Source: Penicillus capitatus (taxonomy: Eukaryota > Chlorophyta). Taken from it: a DNA stretch of 64,000 nucleotides. The DNA lies in contig OZ287694.1 of the NCBI GenBank assembly GCA_965649825.1, positions 1,364,001-1,428,000 on the forward strand. The letters are read 5' to 3'. The position numbers were made by a program, and so were the translations under genes. Below the pieces are notes generated by a model. The model searched no databases. It was not told where the DNA came from and worked only from the letters and a program-made list of their open reading frames with translations. Each line of letters starts with the position of its first letter. Position 1 is the first letter of the stretch. Below, in pieces: positions 1 to 12,800 of this stretch.

Positions 1-594
1 TGTCCCGTCGTGACGTACTTCATGGAAGAGATCGATCTGGATAAGGCGGCTTTGCGAAAGGTGTTTTCGAAATGCCCTCAGATCTTTGGCCTGCGTCTCG
101 ATGCGACGCGTGCGAAACTGGATTTTCTGATCGAAATGGGTTTCGATCTGTTTACCATTCGGGCGCTGATCAAACGCTTTCCCGCTTTCCTCAGAGCATC
201 GTTGAGGCATCATATCCATCCGACGCTCTGCATTCTGCTCGAATACGGAACGCGGTACATCGTCCGGAAAATTTTCTACAAGTGCCCGCAATGTCTCTGC
301 CTGTCCTATGACGAAGAGATTCTTCCCAAGTTTCGTTTCTTCGTCGAAATGGGATACGATAATTACGATCTCAAAGTCCTGCTGGAGCAGTTTCCTGAAG
401 TTCTGTGCTATTCGTTGGAGGACGAGATTATGCCGACGGTTGAGAAATCGTTGGACATCGGAGTGCCCTTCGTGGAAACGCGCATTACATTCGCCCGACA
501 TCCAGAGCTTTTCCGTCAGTCCATTGCGAAAGTGACAGACGACATCGATAACGAAAAAGACAAGAGATACGAACCCAAACGGCTCACTATATGA
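1..594 (+). CDS. mTERF-family protein, 5' truncated by window edge
   Basis: The open frame runs from the window edge to a TGA at 592-594, giving about 197 residues with no initiator in view. It shows tandem mTERF repeats of about 35 residues, each a helical hairpin with a proline motif: 'KCPQIFGL', 'KRFPAFLR', 'KCPQCLCL', 'QFPEVLCY' and 'RHPELFRQ'. mTERF proteins are helical-repeat nucleic-acid binders of mitochondria and plastids that affect organellar transcription, splicing or translation, and the family is large in plants and algae. The N-terminal targeting peptide would lie outside the window. The last residues are lysine- and glutamate-rich. The family call is firm, while the organelle and target cannot be read from the sequence. 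Confidence 0.85.
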   Translation, partial: CPVVTYFMEEIDLDKAALRKVFSKCPQIFGLRLDATRAKLDFLIEMGFDLFTIRALIKRFPAFLRASLRHHIHPTLCILLEYGTRYIVRKIFYKCPQCLCLSYDEEILPKFRFFVEMGYDNYDLKVLLEQFPEVLCYSLEDEIMPTVEKSLDIGVPFVETRITFARHPELFRQSIAKVTDDIDNEKDKRYEPKRLTI

Positions 595-641
595 GATAAC
601 GCCCATGACGTTGTGGACCTATTCTCTGAGAGATGGATCAC

Positions 642-1832
642 TTACGACAGACCTTCCTCTTTGTTCAGAAGATTCAACTCTTCCTCCAGTGCCTTCACCT
701 GACGTGCATTCCTCTCACGCAACAGAATCTTCTGAACCAGATCATCTAGAGACGCACGGATCTATCCGGCGCCGATGCGATCGTACGGGAGATCCACACC
801 TTCGGGATAGCTCGATGGATCATCGTCTTCCAGCATGATGTTGATCAGCGTCTGTCTCCGGCGCTTCACTTGTCGACTCATCTCTTTCAATTCCTCAAGC
901 GTTCCGCTGAGCAAGAGAGATTCGAAGACGTCTTTGTCGTAAGGCGGCTTCATTTGAGACAGTTCCAAACCGACGGACACCACGGGCATCGCGCCATGTC
1001 CTATCTATCACCATATCAGCATCCATCAAGGGATTGGGTGTGAGCGTGTGCGAACAGACTTCGTATTGAACGACTTCATCACGGCTGAGAGGATGCATGT
1101 CGGTTCGACTTCCTGATCCCACCGAGTCCTGAGGCGTTATGCGCCCCTTTGTCTTTGTGTGACGTCGCATCGCTGGAGCCGGGCGCTTCTTCGACCGTCC
1201 CTTCGTTCGCACCAGTCGCCGATGGGGGTCTCTTCGATTGGGACGCGATGTTGACCCTTCGCTGTAGCTAACCCCAGCTGTCACATCAACGCAAACGCCG
1301 GGAGGCACCCCTACCTGTCCTCCTCCTCCTCCCCATCGACATCGTCGTCCTTATGATAATCTTCGTCACCCTCCGTGTCCGTCTCGTTCTCTGTTTCGTA
1401 CGGCGCTTTGCGCGTCGCTCCGACCATCGTGAGGGCCTCTCTCAATGATCCTCGCATTTCCGTCTCGCCTCTGCACGAACATACCCTCTTGTCACTCACT
1501 GTACGACACGAGTAGGACTGTGCTCCCCACTTCGATGACCGCACTTCTGGGTCGCTCAACACCTTCTCCAGCAGTTCCTACGTTGTTGGTGCGTCGGTCG
1601 CTCGACGAGGCGCAAGCGGCGGCGTCTTACGACGTAAGTCGACTCAGAAATATTGAGGTGTTTGCGTAGCTCTCCTAGGAGCTTTTGCTTCGACTGCACG
1701 ACACATGTGACGGAGACAATAGCCTCGTGGTCTTGTGGACAGTACCCAGTCGAGTTTCACAACGGACAGCGCTTTGAGCACAGCTTCGAACGCTTCGCGT
1801 TGGTTTCGGCGGAACTCGGCATCCTTCGGCAT
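642..1832 (-). CDS. ENT-domain (EMSY-like) nuclear protein
   Basis: Six exons can be assembled with five introns of about 47-64 nt. The N-terminus (residues 1-70) is an ENT domain: 'RRNQREAFEAVLKAL' followed across an intron by 'LLGELRKHLNISES' and 'YVELLEKVLSDPEV'. An acidic stretch rich in Glu and Asp follows, then a basic patch ('KGRSKKRPAP'), a helical region and a C-terminal coiled coil ('ARQVKALEEELNLLNKEE'). ENT domains occur in EMSY and the plant EMSY-LIKE chromatin proteins; plant members also carry a Tudor/Agenet domain, which I do not see here. The start at 1832 was chosen because it precedes the ENT domain directly. The intron at about 1265-1311 carries the shared block TTGATGTGACAG. 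The start codon lies 49 bp from that of the divergent TMEM222 gene. Confidence 0.72.
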
Positions 1833-1881
1833 CGTGTCGTATGTCCGTACGTGCGTTCGTTCGTTCGGTCGCGCGTTGACG

Positions 1882-2526
1882 ATGGACATCACACCGCCGC
1901 GACTCTTCCCCATGTGCATCGTCTGGGTGCCGATTCCTCTTATCACTTGGCTCCTGCCGTTTGTCGGCCATCTTGGCATTGGTCGCGCCGACGGAACGAT
2001 TCTCGATTTCCTGGGGCCCTATCACGTTCAGGTCGGCAACTTCGGCTTCGGTCATCCTGTGCGTTACTGGAAGTTGGATCCGAATCAGAGCGGCGCCTAT
2101 CGACCCAGTGACGACAAGACTGTGGAGGAGTGGTGGGATGATGAGCTCGAGCATAGTGCGATGTTTTTTCGGACGCTGTTCTACAATTTCTGTGGCACGA
2201 ATTGTCACTCCTTTGCGGCATTCTTTCTTAACCAAATCGATTATCGCAGCTCCATGCAATGGAACTCCGTGCTGCTCGCGTGTATTCTGTTTTTCAGAGG
2301 GCGCTATGTGAGTACCGCTGCTGTTTTGAAGGCATGGGTGCCGTTTGTTGTATTGATGTCTGTGTGTCTGTACCTTGGCCGGATGTTTGTCTTTGTCTAT
2401 TTGGCAATCGCTGTTTCGGTGGTGGTCTACTTTGCTTTGTACGAATATGTGTTTCGAGCACAATGGCGATTGCTCAATCGACATCGATACCTTCGATCAG
2501 ATCGATTGGATCAACCGACACTTTGA
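1882..2526 (+). CDS. TMEM222 / RTE1-like membrane protein (DUF778)
   Basis: Single exon of 214 residues from ATG 1882 to TGA 2524-2526. It has the family signature 'FPMCIVWVPIPLITWLLPF', 'GHLGIGRADGTILDF' and the cysteine/histidine core 'CGTNCHSFAAFFLN', with 'MQWNSV' and two C-terminal hydrophobic segments ('WVPFVVLMSVCLYLG' and 'VFVYLAIAVSVVVYFAL'). The family includes animal TMEM222 and plant RTE1 (Reversion-To-Ethylene-sensitivity 1), an ER/Golgi protein that acts on an ethylene receptor. The Cys-His core resembles a papain-fold (NlpC/P60-like) active site, which is an inference from family comparison. A longer in-frame start at 1735 exists, but it would add sequence antisense to the ENT exons, so 1882 is preferred. 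Confidence 0.88.
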   Translation: MDITPPRLFPMCIVWVPIPLITWLLPFVGHLGIGRADGTILDFLGPYHVQVGNFGFGHPVRYWKLDPNQSGAYRPSDDKTVEEWWDDELEHSAMFFRTLFYNFCGTNCHSFAAFFLNQIDYRSSMQWNSVLLACILFFRGRYVSTAAVLKAWVPFVVLMSVCLYLGRMFVFVYLAIAVSVVVYFALYEYVFRAQWRLLNRHRYLRSDRLDQPTL

Positions 2527-2566
2527 GAAGTGTGTGAGATGCACACATGATGCGACCCTTTGCGAA

Positions 2567-2985
2567 TTATAAAAGCAAAAAGAGTTTTCGGAATTGTTTC
2601 TTGCATTTTTCGAGACCTGCCACTCTCTTGCGAAGCTTGCCGCACTTTTCTTCGAGATCATTCACGGCGCCCGACACTGCATGACCATGCCGACATACCT
2701 GTCGTACAAAAGAGATATCTTACCAAAGAAGAGTTCTAAGAATTCGGTATCGGAACGCGAGAAAATATCGATGGAAGTATCGATAGTTGTGTTTTCGTGT
2801 ATTGGGTCGAGAAAAGCCGAACGCAGTGTTGTCGGGACGACGCGTTCGATGAGCGTCTGACGGATGCGATGGAATATGATCTCGGCGTAGAAACAGATCT
2901 CCTCATGCGATGCGCCATCGGCCGCGTGGCTATCAAACAACGAACTTGCGGCGTTCCCTACAGCATCATCGTCCGTCTCTGACAT
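2567..2985 (-). CDS. small helical protein with C-terminal coiled coil, unrecognised
   Basis: Two exons joined by a 47-nt intron that begins after 'DTEFLELFF' give about 123 residues. Residues 30-60 are helical ('CFYAEIIFHRIRQTL'). After a short variable segment the C-terminus is a coiled coil ('VNDLEEKCGKLRKRV', then 'CKKQFRKLF'). I do not recognise the family; the architecture (short N-terminal helix, linker, C-terminal coil) resembles small subunits of larger assemblies. The reading frame is supported by the intron restoring an uninterrupted helix and by the convergent position: its stop lies 40 bp beyond the stop of TMEM222. Start chosen at the first ATG, 2985. Confidence 0.5.
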
Positions 2986-3105
2986 TTGCTCCAGTTGGTT
3001 TTACGGTTGATTGAGTAGTATCTGTTGCCCGTGTGTCGTGACGATTGTGCTGATCGCGGTAGCTTTGCCTGTAGAACACCGATAGGAATGCACGGATGAG
3101 AATGG

Positions 3106-5476
3106 TCACTTCGAAAGGCGTACTTCGTCTTGGCGGCGATCGTCATCGAGAAATGTCGAAGATCGTCGATCGATCGTCGGCGATCGCGGATCGTAATGAG
3201 GATCCGTCACAAGGACAGCAAATTCGCTCGTAGCAGCAAAAATGTGATGTCGCACAAGCGATTTCGCTTGATTCTCGAGCCGATGGACGAATTTGTGATA
3301 GGCGTTCTTCAGTGTCGCATGAAAAGTGACGTATGGCCGAATCGATTCGGCAACAGGTTCTACAATCAGCTCCGATAGACGTCGATTTTTGGAGAAAAGG
3401 GAAGACCTGTAGCGCGAATGCGTTCGACGGCAAGATCGAACAATCGACGCACAATCGATGCCAATCGCACGCAGACGGTATCGATCAAAAGACCAAGGCA
3501 ATCGCGTGCCGTCGATCGTGCGATTTTTTCCGCCGTCTGACCTCCTCCGCCCAATCGCCATCGACCACGATGGGCTAATAGTACGTTATTTAGCTTTGCA
3601 TGCGCCACTGAAGGGAAACTCAATGCATTGGCGGCGTTCTGAAACTCCTCCAAACAGCGTTCGAAGGCAGCGCCTCCGTAGAGACGCAGCTCCCCATGCT
3701 GTACCCTCACTTCTTCATCAATACCGGGCCACTAAGACACCATGCACGTCCCATCGCCGTGACGCAACGTCTCCGCTACGAATCACCTGTACAAGTCCTA
3801 ACTCGTCGAGCTCTTCTCCTGTCGTTTTTCCAAATTGTTCCGGATCCGGGTCGGATGCGCCATCTAACAGGAGGACAATATTCGTTGCCACACTAGCGGC
3901 ATAACGCAAGGCTAAAACAGTAAAAAGAGTAATTTCTCTATCCTCTACCGCTCAGAATCATTACCGTTTTTTCTCAGTTCGCCGACGTTTTGCATGGACG
4001 CCAATTTCGACTGCGCTTCGTCGAGATCTGCGCGAGCGACGTCGCATCGTTCGTTGAGAATCGCAAGCATCGATGGCGCAGCGTCTTTGTAGCGTTGCGC
4101 GAGTTCCTCTTCGAGAAATCTACATCAACATCGCGCTGAAAGAAAATTTGCCTGTCTCTTCCGACGGACTTTTTGAGATTTCCGAATCCAATTCGACTGC
4201 CATATCGCTGTTCATCGAATCCTCCTTCGACTTTCGTCTTAAGAAATTGCACGACGGCATCATCGACCTCTTGAATACTCTTCCTCCAGTCCGCGCTTGT
4301 CGAGATTTGTCGATCCTAGAGATGATCGGACGATATGTGAGTAGTTCGATCGCGTCACTCTTAGAATGTCACACTTTTGGCAATACAACAAAAAACGGCC
4401 TGAGTTGCGGCGGAAGGTAGCCAGATGCACTGAGGTACTTATCGACTTCCCGTTTTTGCCGAAACTCTTTCAGACGGTTATCGAATTTGCTGCAAACAAA
4501 CGTCTACGACGTCAACAGCGTTAAGATGGCCTGCGCCAATCTCATGCGGACGATGACCGTTCTTTGTAGATCCGGATCGACCTCCCGGACCACATGCATC
4601 CAAAGAGAACTCGCCCATTCGACACTGCTCTGCTGCAGGAAGAGAATCAGCCTAATGAAAATGCGCATCCTTTGGTTAGTGGACACCGAATTCTGTGCAC
4701 CTGTTTGGCGGCGTCGTGTGTTCCTTGACCATCTGCAGAATCTCCAACGGCGTTGTATCGGACTCCTCGGAATTCGCCTATCGATCGATCGCCATCGACA
4801 AGATCCGAATGGAGAACGGTTCACACTTGAAGGATGAGACCGGGTGTGTCGATGATGGTTAGATTCGGACAGAATGCGTATCTACAGGAGCGATCTTCTC
4901 GCGTACGTTTTCCATCGACGCCGTCTGGCATTACTCCGTTCGCATCACGATGGGCTTCGCCGATACCGAAACGTTTCCGATCTGACGGAGATGCTCTTCT
5001 GTGCGCTTGTGAATCGCGTATGCGATCGCCGTCTCCGGCACAATCGGCGGACCGTAGTCGTCATCGTCTTCGTTCTGCAATCGACATCTCGGCTCCGATC
5101 GCGACGGTTCGTGGATCATTTGAACGATCAAAGGGCGCCGCGTTCCGATTTCAACTTCCCGGACATTGAACCGAAACTGCACGCGGCGTTTCGATATCAC
5201 TCTGCCGACACTTGACGGATCGTGCTGTCTTACGCCGAGAAGAGCCTCCAACAAACTCGATTTTCCATCTGACTGCCCGCCGATGGCCACGATCTCGGGA
5301 ATGGGCAGATCCTCACCAAACGCCACAGCCGCTGCCTGTAAACGACTAACGACAGCACCCTCTCGTCTTAGACCATGTCATCGACGACGCCCTCACCTAA
5401 ACGCTTCGTAACGCGCGCGGGATGCCGCGTTGTCGAAAAGATCGTCTTCCGCTTTCGTCATAACTTCGACGAGCAT
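3106..5476 (-). CDS. DRP5B/ARC5-type plastid-division dynamin
   Basis: Multi-exon gene with introns mostly 49-57 nt. The GTPase domain is clear: 'LPIPEIVAIGGQSDGKSS' (P-loop), 'REVEIGTRRPLIVQM' (switch I), 'NLTIIDTPGLIL' (DxPG), 'LFLQQSSVEWASSLW' and 'SKFDNRLKEF' at the position of the (T/S)KxD motif. Downstream come 'VEGGFDEQRYGSRIGFGNL' and 'EELAQRYKDAAPSMLAIL', both typical of ARC5/DRP5B and red algal Dnm2. The C-terminal helical part contains 'PYVTFHATLKNAYHKF'. In this family the protein forms a ring on the cytosolic face of the dividing plastid and, in some algae, the peroxisome. Start taken at ATG 5476, ahead of an alanine-rich helix. The 3' exons (3106-3700) are less certain and the true stop may differ. 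No PH domain was recognised. Confidence 0.82.
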
Positions 5477-5652
5477 CTGACGCGTTTTCGAAACGATACG
5501 CGTGCCTCGTCGTTCACGCCGCCGCCCTCGTACGTCATCCAAAGAACACACGATCCAAGCATCCTTGCAGCGTCAAGCATTCATGGATTGCTTTACATAC
5601 ATGTGCGTCACACGAAGTTCGCGAAAGAATAAGACTGCACTCGAGAACATGA

Positions 5653-6842
5653 TCATTTTGATGATGATGTGGCCGGGAGCTCCCAGTCGACGGCGGCGGT
5701 CGTCAGCAGCTCGTCCTTGATCGTCGGTTCGTAGCTGATGATCCCCAGACCGTCTGACCAGTGAAAGCTCAGCAGCGTCGCCGGCATCAACTGTGTTCGT
5801 TTGACTGTGCCTTTCACACCCAGCCTCTCCCTTGATGGCAGAAACACCTCGAATGGTCGACTGGCATCGCGCAGCTGATCTGCGATCCATTCGTGAATAC
5901 GGACGATGCTCTCGGCAGCATCGAACTCCCCTTGGAGCAGAACCCCTTCAGGCAAACGCACGCGCACGATGGCGTAGGTATGTTGCGCGGTTGATCCTCT
6001 GTTGAGTTGCTCTCTTTGTTCTCTCGTCATGAACGTCTGATCTTTCTCGCGTTTCCGAGCCATCGTGAAATACTCTGCCTTCAACTCTGCACTCGTGCGT
6101 TCGAAAAACCACTCGGGGAGGACGACCTCCGTCGGCTTCAGAAGCAACACCTGTGTGCGTCGCTCCCGATGCGGCACGTCATCGGATGGCGGATTGGGCA
6201 GCGCTTCGTTGGATGTCTCATTCGCAGATGGCACAGTGGGTTCCGGGAAATGAACCGCGAGGACCTGCAGTCCGTGTCGCGGCATCTCCATGTCTCGCGT
6301 TCCTTTGTATACCAGTTGGCCATCGGTCGACACGAATCCGCAAAGACACACAAATTCCATGGCGCCCGGAATGCGCACGAGGCCTTCTTGAACTTTCGCA
6401 TTGGACAGATTGAGCGTCTGATACTTCTTTTCTCGTGGACTCATGATCAAATTTCGTAAGATTCGGCGAATGAGGGTCAGGGCTGGAGAACTGTCCTCCT
6501 CGTTCGATAGGAGCACCGAAACCTGCACTTCAAATTCGGCATCATCCGCCTTGGGCTTCTCCGGAATTTCTTGGCAGAACTGTAGGGGTGCGTTTTTGCG
6601 ATCCGTTTCGAGTTTTTTGAGGTGCTCTGTTAACGACACCTTCGGCGGCGATGACTTTTTCGCTCTCTTGGCCTCGAGCTTGTCAATCAGTGAATTGCCG
6701 CCCGACCCATTACCCTACAGCGCAACGTTGGTCGAAGCACCGCAGCAGCGTCGCGCACCGAATCTGCTCCTTCACCGCCGCCGCCGCCGCCGCCGAGGAC
6801 GTGCCCCTTTCCTGCAAACTTCTTTCTGAAAACATTCTTCAT
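5653..6842 (-). CDS. PUB- and UBX-domain protein (UBXN6-like p97 cofactor)
   Basis: Two exons. Exon 1 (from ATG 6842) encodes 'MKNVFRKKFAGKG' and a glycine run, then a 44-nt intron, then a long exon to the stop at 5653. A PUB domain lies in the first half ('LIRRILRNLIMSPREKKYQ', 'LNLSNAKVQEGLV'), where the PUB fold binds the C-terminal tail of p97/Cdc48. The C-terminal UBX domain spans 'YAIVRVRLPEGVLLQGEF' to 'PATLLSFHWSD'. The intervening helix 'FMTREQREQLNRG' resembles the linker of the human UBXN6 family. This combination marks an adaptor for the p97/Cdc48 segregase in ubiquitin-dependent protein handling. The glycine run is encoded by a GGC repeat visible at about 6774-6797. Confidence 0.8.
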
Positions 6843-6886
6843 AATGAAACGAAATGGCGCAGCCGTGCCTCGCGAAATTTGGGTAT

Positions 6887-8566
<1,680 letters not shown>

Positions 8567-8598
8567 CTGTGACGCCACGGGGGGTCGCGAGAGCTCAC

Positions 8599-9047
8599 AT
8601 GCGCCTCGGAATGGGAGATTTCCGGATGCTTTTTGCTCGTTTGGTCGCCATACGCGGTGTGTCGTGCCCCTTAAGTAGAGAGTGTGAAATGTGATCGCGT
8701 TCAATGCCGAGGGCGAACGTACAAACACTCATTGTCGTCGGGTTTCGCCATCGATGAACATCGTTCGACATGAACTCCGTGTGGTGTTTGCAAACGGCGC
8801 CAGCGTGAAAGTGGCGACGGTGGCACAGCAACGCCAGCCTTCCTTTCCTTCGCTCGTAGGACCGTATACGTTCGTACAGTCGCCACCTCTGACAAACTTC
8901 TCCTCTCACTAGGATCCAACGCATCATCCTTACTGGACGGGAAAACGCAAATCGGTGGCAGACAAGGGCCAAGCTGCTAAGTTTTTCGCGAGATTTCGAG
9001 GCGGTGTCAAGAAGGAGGCGCCCTCTAAGGATACCGATCATACATGA
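8599..9047 (+). CDS. mitochondrial large-subunit ribosomal protein bL31
   Basis: Three exons. Exon 1 begins at ATG 8599 and gives a basic presequence ('MRLGMGDFRMLFARLVAIR'). Exon 2 carries 'ELRVVFANGASVKVATVA', and exon 3 (from about 8914) encodes 'DPTHHPYWTGKRKSVAD' and a basic tail ending at TGA 9045-9047. The 'HPYWTGK' signature matches the bL31 family motif HPxWTG. The presequence and lack of zinc-binding cysteines suggest the organellar, probably mitochondrial, form. No single open frame covers the gene; it only appears once about 50-nt introns are removed, so automated ORF callers will miss it. It is convergent with the PP4R2 gene, with stops 6 bp apart. Confidence 0.68.
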
Positions 9048-9053
9048 ACATTC

Positions 9054-9647
9054 TCACTCTTTTGTCTCTGGAATATGAGGAGAGAGTGTCTCTTGTGCGG
9101 CAATGAAATGTGTGACTAAACTTGGTGGATCTCTTGAGGTTGAGCCATTCATGGATGTTGTTTTCTTGCCTTCCAGAAATCCTCGAAACGCTCCGGACGA
9201 TACCATGCGACGCATTGCAATGCTCGGCGGATTGGCATTGACGTCGGCAAGGGAATCGAGTGTCGGAAGCGGCGGCGGATTGTCCGTTAGCGGCAGCGCC
9301 GTCGTCACTGACAGGAGTCTCTCCAAGGCCGACGTCACCTTCTCCAAACGACTGTACTGCTTCTTCGGTTCCAGAAGCACCTCCGCCAGACGCTGGATGG
9401 TCAGGGGCGGCTCCGAGAAGGACTGAAGTTGTGCATGGAGTCGTCCATGGACAATGGGATCGTCGTTTGCGGCGTAGTTACGCAGACAATGGTCGAGTTG
9501 AGTACAGAAGAGCGGGCAGAGGAGCTTCCAGGGATAGCGGAGTACACCCGTGGTGGCGATCTCGACGAGGACGCCGCGAAGAGAATCGGACCAAGAGGCA
9601 TCGGGCTGAAGATAGGCTTCGACTTCCGTCTGCGTGGCAACGTGCAT
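9054..9647 (-). CDS. PPP4R2: protein phosphatase 4 regulatory subunit R2
   Basis: Single exon. From 'MHVATQTEVEAYL' the protein of about 197 residues contains 'RYPWKLLCPLFCTQLDHCL' and 'FSEPPLTIQRLAEVLLEP', then 'YSRLEKVTSALERLLSVTT', which together are the PP4R2 family core. PP4R2 scaffolds the PP4 catalytic subunit with R3 and acts in DNA-damage signalling and spliceosomal protein maturation. The C-terminal third is low in complexity, as in other members. The start at 9647 is chosen because upstream in-frame residues (to 9743) are low-complexity and unlike the family. Confidence 0.82.
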   Translation of the reverse strand: MHVATQTEVEAYLQPDASWSDSLRGVLVEIATTGVLRYPWKLLCPLFCTQLDHCLRNYAANDDPIVHGRLHAQLQSFSEPPLTIQRLAEVLLEPKKQYSRLEKVTSALERLLSVTTALPLTDNPPPLPTLDSLADVNANPPSIAMRRMVSSGAFRGFLEGKKTTSMNGSTSRDPPSLVTHFIAAQETLSPHIPETKE

Positions 9648-9869
9648 GGCTGTGGGTGTCGTGGTGAGATGACAGAGTGTGTGTGTTCGTGCGGTTCGCG
9701 ATTGTCTCGCATCGCGGTGTCGCTTGCGCGGTGCCCTGCGCACGATGTTCTTCGTACGTTCTTTTTGTCGACGTAAGCACCATCACAACCTTCACGTCAC
9801 GATCTTTTGATTTTTGGCATCCTCGAAGAAAACTCGGCTAGGACGAACGAACCAACACTTCTGAGAAGG

Positions 9870-12800
9870 ATGGATGGCTCTTCGCCTCCCCAACGCAAAA
9901 ACGAAGAGAAGTTACACGTCGTCCGTCTATCAGAGGGCGTTGCTCTTTCCGTCCCTCCACTTTACGACGCCCTTTCCGAAGTGACGGAGTGGCCACGCTT
10001 TGAGGATCTTGCCGTCGACGAAGCGCTCTTGACCGGAGCCATCACGACCGTCACGATGGCCCAGTTGCGGTTCGCTGTGGCACATCACCAACGCGGACAG
10101 CACTGGTCCTGTTATCCCACTTCCTTTCAGGCACGACCAACGCGTTCCTTGTTGGAGTGCGTCCAGGGTCCCAACGAGACACCCCTGATGCCAGCCGTTC
10201 GCAAAAGGGCTTTCACGGCCGACGCCTCGACGCGACGCAAGAAACGCATTGCCCTAGAACCCGCCGCCGAATCGGACGACGCCTCCGAAAAATCGTCAAA
10301 ACAAGGACGCTATCGATTAAATAAGGTACTGGCGGAATGGGAGACCATGGACTTTTTCAAAGCGACACCGAAACAGTGGAAAGCGATCCGGTGGGCAGCG
10401 GAGAGTCATCCAGGAATTCGAGCCAAGTTAGAAGAAGTGGCCGTAAAAAAGAACTGGGCAGTCATGATCAAAAAGGAACTCCCACGCGCCATTAAACTGC
10501 GTCAGACCATTACCAAACGACAGCTCCAAGATGCCAAGCGCATGGCAGATCTCTGTCGACGCGAAGTGCGGAACGATGCGGCGAAGAACGAGAGAGAATC
10601 GCAGAAAGCGACTCAGGGGATCAAGAAATTGGTGAGGGAGATGCTGACGTTCTATAAACGAAAAGACAGACAGAATGCCGATCTGAAGAAACAGGCTGAG
10701 AAAGCAGCAGCCGAGCAGCAGAAACGCGAAGAGGAAGAGAGGGAAAAGAAAAGACAGACACAACGCCTGAACTTCCTCCTGAGTCAGACGGAGCTCTATT
10801 CCCACTTCATGTCCAAGAAACTGGGTCTGTCTTCTGAACCAGCTGCCCCTTCTGCCGAAGGTGAACGCGTGATGTCACTTGAATGCTATTGAATTATGGA
10901 TGAGGGGTATGTTTGTGCAGATCGAGAGATGTGGATGGAGGCGAAGTGTCGGGCAGAGACGGCGGCGCAGGCCACTCTCGACAAAGCTCAACAGTTTGAT
11001 GCAATGTACACACGTTCAGAGACGATCGATGCCACCGAACTGACATCCGACAGTTTGATGCATCCCTCTTCGATGCCGATCAGCTCTTCTGTTCAGCAGC
11101 CTCGGAATTTCAAAGGGGCGCTCAAGTGCTATCAGCTGAAGGGACTCCAATGGCTGGTCAACCTCTACGAGCAAGGATTGAATGGCATCTTGGCCGATGA
11201 GATGGGCCTTGGTAAGACGATTCAGGCGATTGCCTTCATGGGTCATCTAGCCGAAGAAAAATCCATCTGGGGACCCTATCTCATTATCGCCCCGGCCTCG
11301 ACGCTGCACAACTGGGACAATGAACTCACACAGTTCTATCCAGATCTCAAGGTCTTGCCCTACTGGGGACACTGTTCCGATCGCAGAATCCTGAGACAAT
11401 GCTTCAATCCACGCAAGCTCTATTCCTACAACGCTCTCTTCCATGTCGCGGTCACCTCTTATCAAATCCTCGTCCAAGATGAAGCTTATCTAAAACGTGT
11501 CAAGTGGCAGTACCTCATTCTGGATGAAGCACAAGTCTGTTGTTCTCATTGACTTCTCTTCACTTGATGTGACGTTCAATACTTAAGGCAATCAAGAGCA
11601 GCACCTCGGTGAGATGGAAGACGTTGCTCTCGTTTAGCTGTCGCAACAGAATTCTGTTGACCGGAACGCCGATTCAGGTGTGTCCATCCCGTTGATGTGA
11701 CAGACGATACTGATAAATGCATCATGCAGAATAATCTGGCCGAGCTGTGGGCGTTGCTGCATTTCATCATGCCGACGCTATTTGATAACATGGATCAGTT
11801 TAGCGAGTGGTTTTCCAAGGATCTCGAAAATTTTGCCGAGGGAAGTCAAGAACTCAACAAAGAGCAGCTGAAACGTCTGCATTCCATTTTATCGCCTTTC
11901 ATGCTGCGCCGTGTCAAGTCCGATGTCGCCAGTCGGCCAATCGATTCGACACGCGTATGTATCATCTCACTGGATGGACTGTAGGTGAACTGGTGTCCAA
12001 GATCGAACGGGTCGTCTACTGTGACCTGTCGAGACGTCAAAAGGAACTCTACCATGCCATCCAAGAAAACCTCAATCTGTCGGATCTCTTTGATTCAGAC
12101 GACAAAAAAGTGGTCAATCTCATGAACCTCGTCGTCCAGCTTCGAAAAGTGAGGGCCACATGGGGAATGTGTGAGAGGAGGGCATCGTCGCGCGTAGGTC
12201 TGCAATCACCCTGAACTGTTTGAGGAACAGAAAGAGAAATTGCCTTTTCACTCTGCCAAGATCTTGCCGTCTTCGGCCAACGGAAACGACGTGCGGTTCG
12301 TCGGGCAAATGTCCTGTCTGCATAACGAAATGCCTTCTTGCGTCTGGTCTGAACCCCTCCGCGGCACATCCTCATGTCTCTCAGGTCACTCTTTTTTCTT
12401 CTCACTGTCGATTTCGAAAAGAGTGAGATGTCAGGAGCTGAAAAGAGTGATTACTATGACAAATGGCTCAACTTACGGTTCAACATCTTTGAGCCGCTCA
12501 ATGTGTGGTGGGGTCATCGTGAGAACGCGCATAGTGTTGCATCAGTCTTGCATCTGGGTCAATGCACGGCCATGGATGCCATGTCGATGCAACGTGCTTC
12601 TTTTCTTGAAAACTGGCTGGTTCTGCAAAACGAGGGGCGTTCCGTGCCTCTCTTGGTACGGGATCTTAACGCCGATAGTCTTCTTGGCGGAAGAGATTTG
12701 ATTCAAACCTGGCCAGAACGCCTCTACGGATCGATGCATCTGCTCAAATCTGTGCGCAAAGGATTTGTGCCAGCGGTCCGCGCACCGCCCTTCTGTCTGT

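Noticed and set aside
10428-10805. Leu/Phe-rich minus-strand open frame
   Set aside because: It is the antisense shadow of the Lys/Glu-rich DBINO region of INO80.
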